From a bacterium (lineage in GTDB: Bacteria > ARS69), in the NCBI GenBank assembly GCA_025774865.1, contig JALGZO010000213.1, forward strand, positions 1 to 11,121: 11,121 nucleotides of DNA, given 5' to 3'. Below, in pieces: positions 6,729 through 11,121 of this stretch. The stretch's first letter is position 1; each line of letters starts with the position of its first letter. The position numbers and the translations under genes were made by a program. Under the pieces are notes generated by a model. It had not been told where the DNA came from. It made no database searches and worked only from the letters and a program-made list of their open reading frames with translations.

Positions 6729-8714
6729 ATGGCCCATCCGAATCGCTGGACGACGAACGACTCCCGGGAGCTTTACCGCGTCGACGCCTGGGGCGGCGGT
6801 TTCTTTCGCGTGAGCGCGCAGGGGACGGTGGACGTGGCGCCGTCCGGTCCCGAGGGCCCCTCGCTCGATCTCTACGAGTTGGTCCAGGAGCTCCGGCGCC
6901 GCGACCTCGGCCCGCCGCTGCTCCTCCGGTTCCCGGGCATCATCCAGGCCCGGGTGGAGGCGCTGGTCACCGCGTTCGACCGGGCCATCGCCGACGAGGG
7001 GTATCACGGTCGGTACCATGCGATCTATCCCATCAAAGTGAACCAGCAGCGCCGCGTCGTGGAGACGCTGCTCGATCTGGATGACCGCCATTCCCTCGGT
7101 CTGGAGGCCGGATCCAAGCCGGAGCTTCTCGCCGCGCTGGCCCTCGCTGATCAATCCGACTCGCTGCTCGTGCTGAACGGCTACAAGGATGCGGAATTCG
7201 TGGAGACGGCGCTGCTCGCGACAAAGCTCGGTCGCAACGCCATCCTCGTCGTCGATCGTTTCGGCGACCTCGAGATCATTCTGAAGGTGGCCGACCGATT
7301 GGGAATCTCGCCCCGCATCGGCGTGCGCGCGAAGCTGGACGCGACAGCCGAAGGGCGGTGGACCGAAACGAGCGGGCGTGGCTCGAAGTTCGGGCTGGAT
7401 CCCGAGGAGCTCGTCAGACTCGTCGACGTTCTCGAGGAGCGCGACATGCTCGCGGCGCTGAAGCTGTTGCATTTCCACGTGGGTAGTCAGATCAGCGCGA
7501 TCCGTGGGCTGAAGGATGCGGTGCAGGAGGCGGCTCGCGTCTACGTGGAGCTGTATCAGCTCGGCGCCCCGCTCGAGTTTCTGGACGTGGGCGGTGGGCT
7601 CGGCGTCGACTACGACGGCTCACAATCCACGAAACACTCTTCCATGAACTACGACCTTCAGGAGTACGCGAACAACGTCGTGTTTCACGTGCGCGAGATG
7701 TGCGACGAGAAGAACGTGCCCCACCCCGACATCGTGAGCGAGTCGGGTCGAGCTCTCGCCGCGCACCATTCGGTGCTCGTGCTCAACGTGCCGGACCTGG
7801 ACGAAGGTCTCACGGGATCGGAGCCGGCCCCGGTGTCGTCGAAGGAGCATCGTGTCTTCCACTCGCTGTACGAGACGTGGCAGTCCGTGACGGAAGCGAA
7901 CGTTCAAGAGTGCTGGCACGACGCGAACTTCGCGCGGGAGGAGGCGATCGATCTCTTCGCGCACAGTGTTCTCACTCTCCGACAGCGGGCCCGCGCTGAC
8001 GCCCTGTACCGAGCGTGCTGCTCTCGGATTCTCTCCGTCGCTCGCGGCATGGAACAAGTTCCCGAGGAGCTCCGTGGGCTGGAGCGTCGGTTCTGCGACA
8101 CGTATTTCGGGAACTTCTCGGTCTTCCAGTCGGCCCCCGACCACTGGGCGGTCGACCACGTGTTCCCCGTGATGCCGATCCACCGCCTCGACGAGGAGCC
8201 GACCCGGCGCGGGATCCTCGCCGACCTCACGTGCGACTCCGACGGGCAGATGGACCGGTTCATCGGCGAATCCGAGGACAAGACCGTGCTCGAGTTGCAT
8301 CCGACCGACGGGAAGCCCTATTACCTGGCGGTGTTCTTGCTGGGGGCCTACCAGGAGATTCTCGGCGATTTGCACAACCTCTTCGGTGACACGAGCGCGG
8401 TGCACGTCTCGCTCGACCCCGACGGTTACGCGGCGCTGGACGATATCGTCGCGAACGATTCCGTGAGCGACGTTCTCGGATACGTCGGGTTCGATCGCCG
8501 AGACCTGATGCGGAGAATGCGTCGGGCCGCGGAACGGGCGGTTCGCGAAGGCAATCTGAGTGTGGAGGAATCCGCGCTGTTCCTGCGCGATTACGAGAAC
8601 GGACTCTCGGGCACGACATATCTGGAGGAGGATCCGGCGGACTCGAGGGAGGTGGAGGCGGTCGCCGTTCCGGCTTCCGGCCGGGCGCCCGAACGGGCGC
8701 CGGTCGGGGATTGA
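6729..8714 (+). CDS. speA: Biosynthetic arginine decarboxylase (PLP-dependent)
   Basis: The 661-residue product converts arginine to agmatine and CO2, the entry to putrescine and spermidine synthesis. It is a fold-III PLP decarboxylase close in layout to E. coli SpeA (658 aa). Motifs seen are YPIKVNQ with PLP lysine K103, GLEAGSK, NGYKDAEF, LLHFHVGSQ with H250, DVGGGLGVDYDG, EYANNVV, SESGRALAAHH, the helical insert at about 370-450, NFSVFQSAPD, and the TCDSDG box with C502/D503 contributed by the partner subunit. The core ends near TTYLEEDP; about 25 Ala/Pro-rich residues follow that E. coli SpeA lacks. GGAG 7 nt upstream supports the ATG. The gap to lnt is 35 nt. No agmatinase or agmatine deiminase gene lies in the window, so the next step is encoded elsewhere. 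Confidence 0.95.
   Translation: MAHPNRWTTNDSRELYRVDAWGGGFFRVSAQGTVDVAPSGPEGPSLDLYELVQELRRRDLGPPLLLRFPGIIQARVEALVTAFDRAIADEGYHGRYHAIYPIKVNQQRRVVETLLDLDDRHSLGLEAGSKPELLAALALADQSDSLLVLNGYKDAEFVETALLATKLGRNAILVVDRFGDLEIILKVADRLGISPRIGVRAKLDATAEGRWTETSGRGSKFGLDPEELVRLVDVLEERDMLAALKLLHFHVGSQISAIRGLKDAVQEAARVYVELYQLGAPLEFLDVGGGLGVDYDGSQSTKHSSMNYDLQEYANNVVFHVREMCDEKNVPHPDIVSESGRALAAHHSVLVLNVPDLDEGLTGSEPAPVSSKEHRVFHSLYETWQSVTEANVQECWHDANFAREEAIDLFAHSVLTLRQRARADALYRACCSRILSVARGMEQVPEELRGLERRFCDTYFGNFSVFQSAPDHWAVDHVFPVMPIHRLDEEPTRRGILADLTCDSDGQMDRFIGESEDKTVLELHPTDGKPYYLAVFLLGAYQEILGDLHNLFGDTSAVHVSLDPDGYAALDDIVANDSVSDVLGYVGFDRRDLMRRMRRAAERAVREGNLSVEESALFLRDYENGLSGTTYLEEDPADSREVEAVAVPASGRAPERAPVGD
8677..8707 (+). 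other. Strong GC hairpin at the 3' end of speA
   Basis: CCGGCC (8677-8682), a bulged G at 8683, then GGCGCCCG (8684-8691) pair through an AA centre with CGGGCGCC (8694-8701) and GGTCGG (8702-8707). This gives about 14 pairs, one of them G-T. It ends 4 nt before the speA stop codon and has no following T-tract. It may slow polymerase, protect the 3' end after mRNA processing, or partly uncouple the downstream genes. It coincides with the extra Ala/Pro-rich tail of SpeA. Confidence 0.5.
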
Positions 8715-8723
8715 AGCGCCGAG

Positions 8724-8728
8724 AGGAG
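8724..8728 (+). promoter_or_regulatory. Ribosome binding site AGGAG of the second sulfatase-like gene
   Basis: AGGAG is 6 nt before the ATG at 8735. It decides between that ATG and an in-frame TTG at 8711 that overlaps the speA stop codon and has no such site. Confidence 0.7.
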
Positions 8729-8734
8729 TCGCCG

Positions 8735-10183
8735 ATGAGGGAGGGTCGTCTTCGGCCGCGCGGGCTGCTCGTGCTCGCGGCCGGGCTCGGAGCCGCCGGG
8801 TTCGCTCCTCCCGCGACGGCCGGGGGCGATCGCCCGAACCCTTCGATCGTCCTCATCGTGATCGACACCGCTCGCGCCGATCACTTCGAGTCTTACGGGT
8901 ACGACCGTCCCACGAGCCCTCACTTCCGCGAGTTCGTCGAGGACGCAGTCCTGTTCGAACGCGCGTATTCCACTTCGGCCTGGACCGTCCCCGCCCACGC
9001 GTCGCTCTTCACGGGCCTGTACCCCGCCACGCACCGGGCGACGCAAGAAACCCAGTACCTCCACGACCGCTGGGACACGCTCGCCGAGCTCCTCGGCGAA
9101 GAGGGGTTCGAGACCGCATGCTTCTCCAACAACCCGTGGGTCTCGACTCGCGGCAACCTCGTGCAGGGGTTCGACGTCGTCAGGGATCTGTGGCGGCGCC
9201 CGAACTGGCTTTCCAAGCGCGACGAAGACACGAGCGGCCTTCCGCACCCCACGAACGAAGCGGTGTTCGAGTGGCTCGACGGCCGGGACGCGGCCAGGCC
9301 TTTCTTCCTCTTCATCAACTACATCGAGCCGCACTGGCGGTACGAGGCCCCGGAGCGCTATCAGCGCGCGTTTCTCCCGGCCGGCACGGAAGTGACCGAG
9401 GACAGTCCCGCGTTGTTTCCGATGCCACGGTGGTACCTGAAGCCGGAGAAGATCGACCGCACGTTCCTGCCGATCCGAACTGCGCTGTACGACGCCGAGA
9501 TCGCGTTCGCCGACGTGGTGCTCGACGACCTGCTCGGGGGCCTGGAGGAGCGAGGCGTTCTGGACGGCTGCGCCACCATCGTCACCTCCGACCACGGTGA
9601 GAATCTCGGCGACCACGAGCAGATCGGACACGCGTTCACTCTCTACGACAGCACGATCCGCGTGCCGCTCGCGATCCGCTGGCCGGTGGCGGAGGGCGCG
9701 GGAACCTCGCGCGAGGATCCGGTCCAGCTCACGGATCTCTTCGTTACGATCGCCGGACTCGCCACCGTACCCGTCGGCGACGAACGTGTGCTCGGACACG
9801 ACCTGCGCGCCGGCCCGGTGCCGCCCGATCGCGCGGTGCTGGCGGAATACTACTACCCGAAGCAGGTGCTCGATTTCTTCCCTCCGATCGCCGACACCGA
9901 GGAAGCGATCGCTCCGTTTCTGCGGCGCGTAAGGTCGCTCCAGGTCGGCACCGACAAGTTCATCTGGGGCAGCGACGGTCGCCACGAGCTCTTCGACGTC
10001 AGCGCGGATCCGAACGAGCTCGCAAACCGGATCTCTAAGGACGAAGATCGCGCCCGCGCGCTCGAAGCGACGCTCACGGAGCTCGTCGCGCGAGTCGCGG
10101 AGGAGGCCCCGGACCCGGAGTCGGTGCCGGAGCTGGACGAAGAAGCGAGGGAGAAGCTCCGGTCCCTCGGCTACACCCGGTAG
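8735..10183 (+). CDS. Exported sulfatase-like (alkaline phosphatase superfamily) protein with Thr at the nucleophile position
   Basis: The 482-residue protein starts with a signal peptide (RLRPRG, a hydrophobic stretch to about 28, then ATA-GG), so it should act in the periplasm or outside. The PF00884 fold is clear: IVLIVIDTARAD with metal ligands D44 and possibly D49, TSAWTVPAHASLFTGLYPATH around residues 80-100, YDAEIAFAD, TSDHGENLGDHEQIGHAF with D286/H287, STIRVPL and a C-terminal HELFDVSADPNE strand. True type I sulfatases carry C/S-x-P-x-R, with Cys or Ser becoming formylglycine. Here the series is T84-V-P86-A-H88, so formylglycine cannot form. A Thr nucleophile is known in lipoteichoic acid synthases and phosphoethanolamine transferases of this superfamily, so a phospho-transfer or phosphodiesterase reaction is possible; substrate unknown. 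The tail ends REKLRSLGYTR. The gene lies 20 nt after speA and 5 nt before a GT-C glycosyltransferase. Confidence 0.88.
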   Translation: MREGRLRPRGLLVLAAGLGAAGFAPPATAGGDRPNPSIVLIVIDTARADHFESYGYDRPTSPHFREFVEDAVLFERAYSTSAWTVPAHASLFTGLYPATHRATQETQYLHDRWDTLAELLGEEGFETACFSNNPWVSTRGNLVQGFDVVRDLWRRPNWLSKRDEDTSGLPHPTNEAVFEWLDGRDAARPFFLFINYIEPHWRYEAPERYQRAFLPAGTEVTEDSPALFPMPRWYLKPEKIDRTFLPIRTALYDAEIAFADVVLDDLLGGLEERGVLDGCATIVTSDHGENLGDHEQIGHAFTLYDSTIRVPLAIRWPVAEGAGTSREDPVQLTDLFVTIAGLATVPVGDERVLGHDLRAGPVPPDRAVLAEYYYPKQVLDFFPPIADTEEAIAPFLRRVRSLQVGTDKFIWGSDGRHELFDVSADPNELANRISKDEDRARALEATLTELVARVAEEAPDPESVPELDEEAREKLRSLGYTR

Positions 10184-10188
10184 GAACC

Positions 10189-11121
10189 ATGATTGACGAT
10201 CTCGCTCCCCCGCGCGCGCGGATTCTCGTCGGGGGTCTCGTGGTCGGGGCACTCGCGCTACGCCTGGGCGTGATGTGGCTCGTCGCTCCCTCGCCACCGA
10301 TCGCCGACGAAGCGGAGTATCTCTACCGCTCCACGTCGCTGGCCGCCGGAAGGGAAGTGATCGGTCCCGAGATCCGGCCCCCCGGCAGCATCTGGTACTA
10401 CGTGGCGTTCCACCGCCTGCTGGATCCCGGGATGGACGCGGTACGTCTTGCAAACGTGCTCGCCGGCGTGGTCGGCATCGCTCTGGTGTACCTGCTCGGG
10501 TCCCGCCTGTTCGATCGCCGCGCCGGGGTCGTGGCGGCGGCGGTCGCGGCGGTCTACCCGAACCTCGTCTTCTACAGCGTGTCGGCCTGGAACGAAACCC
10601 TCTATGTGGCGCTGACACTGGGCGGGCTCCTCCTCCTGACTCGCAGGTTGCCGTGGGCCGTCGCCGCGGCGGGCCTTCTGTGGGGGCTCGCGGCGTTGAC
10701 CCGAGAGGTCGGGGTTCTGCTGCTGGTGGTCGGTACCGGGTGGCTGGCGTGGCCGAGCCGGGAAACACGACGATGGACATCGGCGGCGGTCTTCCTCGCG
10801 GTCTTTCTCGCGACGCTGCTCCCGTGGACGATCCGATTGAACCGGGTGGATGCGCCGTTCGCGCTCGTCGCCCGAACCACCTATCTCAATCTCTTTCTCG
10901 GAAATGCGCCGCGCGACCCGGAGGGCACGGGCGACGCGGGCCGCCCGGCGGGATCGGTCTTTCGCCGCCAGCGCGAGTACCTGTCGTTCGGGACGACGCC
11001 GGCCGAGCGGGAAGAGGTGGCGAAGAGACTGGCGACCGAAGCGATCGAAGATCGGCTTCCGGCCTGGCCATTCGAGAAGACCGTCGAGATGCTCCCGAAC
11101 TTGCTGACTCCGAACTCGCTC
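10189..11121 (+). CDS. GT-C family membrane glycosyltransferase (PMT/ArnT-like), N-terminal part
   Basis: An ATG 5 nt after the sulfatase-like stop opens a frame with no stop through the window end, giving 311 residues of an incomplete protein. It is rich in membrane helices (about 12-32, 86-107, 112-131, 138-152, 155-188, 197-214). It carries features of the PMT_2/GT39-83 group: an acidic pair D40-E41 in the first periplasmic loop (IADEAEYLYRS), RPPGSIWYYVAFHRLL (like the family RPPGYP), SAWNETLYV with E136, AALTREVG with R172 and LLPWTIRLN. Such enzymes move a sugar from a polyprenyl-phosphate donor to a lipid, glycan or protein at the outer face of the inner membrane. Donor and acceptor cannot be told from this part. 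AGGA lies 4 nt before the start. Coupling to the preceding exported enzyme suggests a shared envelope-modification role, which is inference. Confidence 0.85.
   Translation, partial: MIDDLAPPRARILVGGLVVGALALRLGVMWLVAPSPPIADEAEYLYRSTSLAAGREVIGPEIRPPGSIWYYVAFHRLLDPGMDAVRLANVLAGVVGIALVYLLGSRLFDRRAGVVAAAVAAVYPNLVFYSVSAWNETLYVALTLGGLLLLTRRLPWAVAAAGLLWGLAALTREVGVLLLVVGTGWLAWPSRETRRWTSAAVFLAVFLATLLPWTIRLNRVDAPFALVARTTYLNLFLGNAPRDPEGTGDAGRPAGSVFRRQREYLSFGTTPAEREEVAKRLATEAIEDRLPAWPFEKTVEMLPNLLTPNSL

Noticed and set aside
8591-10780. A 729-codon open frame on the minus strand opposite speA, the sulfatase-like gene and the GT-C gene
   Set aside because: It is antisense to clearly homologous proteins, has an Arg/Pro-rich composition typical of complementary frames in GC-rich DNA, and shows no recognisable domain.
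1-11121. CRISPR arrays, tRNA or rRNA genes, insertion sequences, phage or defence genes
   Set aside because: I saw no repeat-spacer pattern, cloverleaf, rRNA signature, transposase or integrase motif on either strand by eye.

Overview
The window is GC-rich, with G/C-dominated third codon positions, and gene-dense. It looks like ordinary chromosome from a Gram-negative bacterium, because it encodes apolipoprotein N-acyltransferase and exported proteins with signal peptides. The secreted FG-GAP protein ends in a FlgD-like/T9SS-like C-terminal domain, and alkaline-phosphatase-superfamily 'sulfatase' proteins with an LRxLGY tail flank the window. This is reminiscent of FCB-side or uncultured high-GC lineages (Eisenbacteria- or Gemmatimonadota-like) or of deltaproteobacterial groups. 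The assignment is tentative.

Left part (1-1820, + strand): the C-terminal part of a sulfatase-like enzyme is followed 3 nt later by an asparaginase of the Rhizobium ReAV type (PF06089). The asparaginase converges on a minus-strand gene for a secreted seven-repeat FG-GAP/VCBS propeller protein (1967-3700). The 146-nt gap between the two stop codons is almost filled by one element with perfect 34-bp inverted arms and a 67-nt centre (1823-1957). This element is the most unusual structure in the window.

Middle and right part (3701-11121): a 184-nt divergent promoter region separates the FG-GAP gene from a tightly packed + strand cluster. Its genes are apgM (archaeal-type phosphoglycerate mutase), lnt (apolipoprotein N-acyltransferase), speA (biosynthetic arginine decarboxylase), an exported sulfatase-like protein with Thr where sulfatases carry the formylglycine Cys/Ser, and a GT-C family membrane glycosyltransferase cut by the window end. 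Gaps are 7, 35, 20 and 5 nt, so co-transcription is likely. A strong GC hairpin at the 3' end of speA may partly separate housekeeping genes upstream from envelope genes downstream.

The last two genes, and lnt, would act at the outer face of the inner membrane, which suggests an envelope or glycan-modification role for the downstream end; this is inference. I see no tRNA, rRNA, CRISPR array, insertion sequence, phage gene or defence system, and no convincing new multi-gene system. Every gap longer than 100 nt is described in the feature list.
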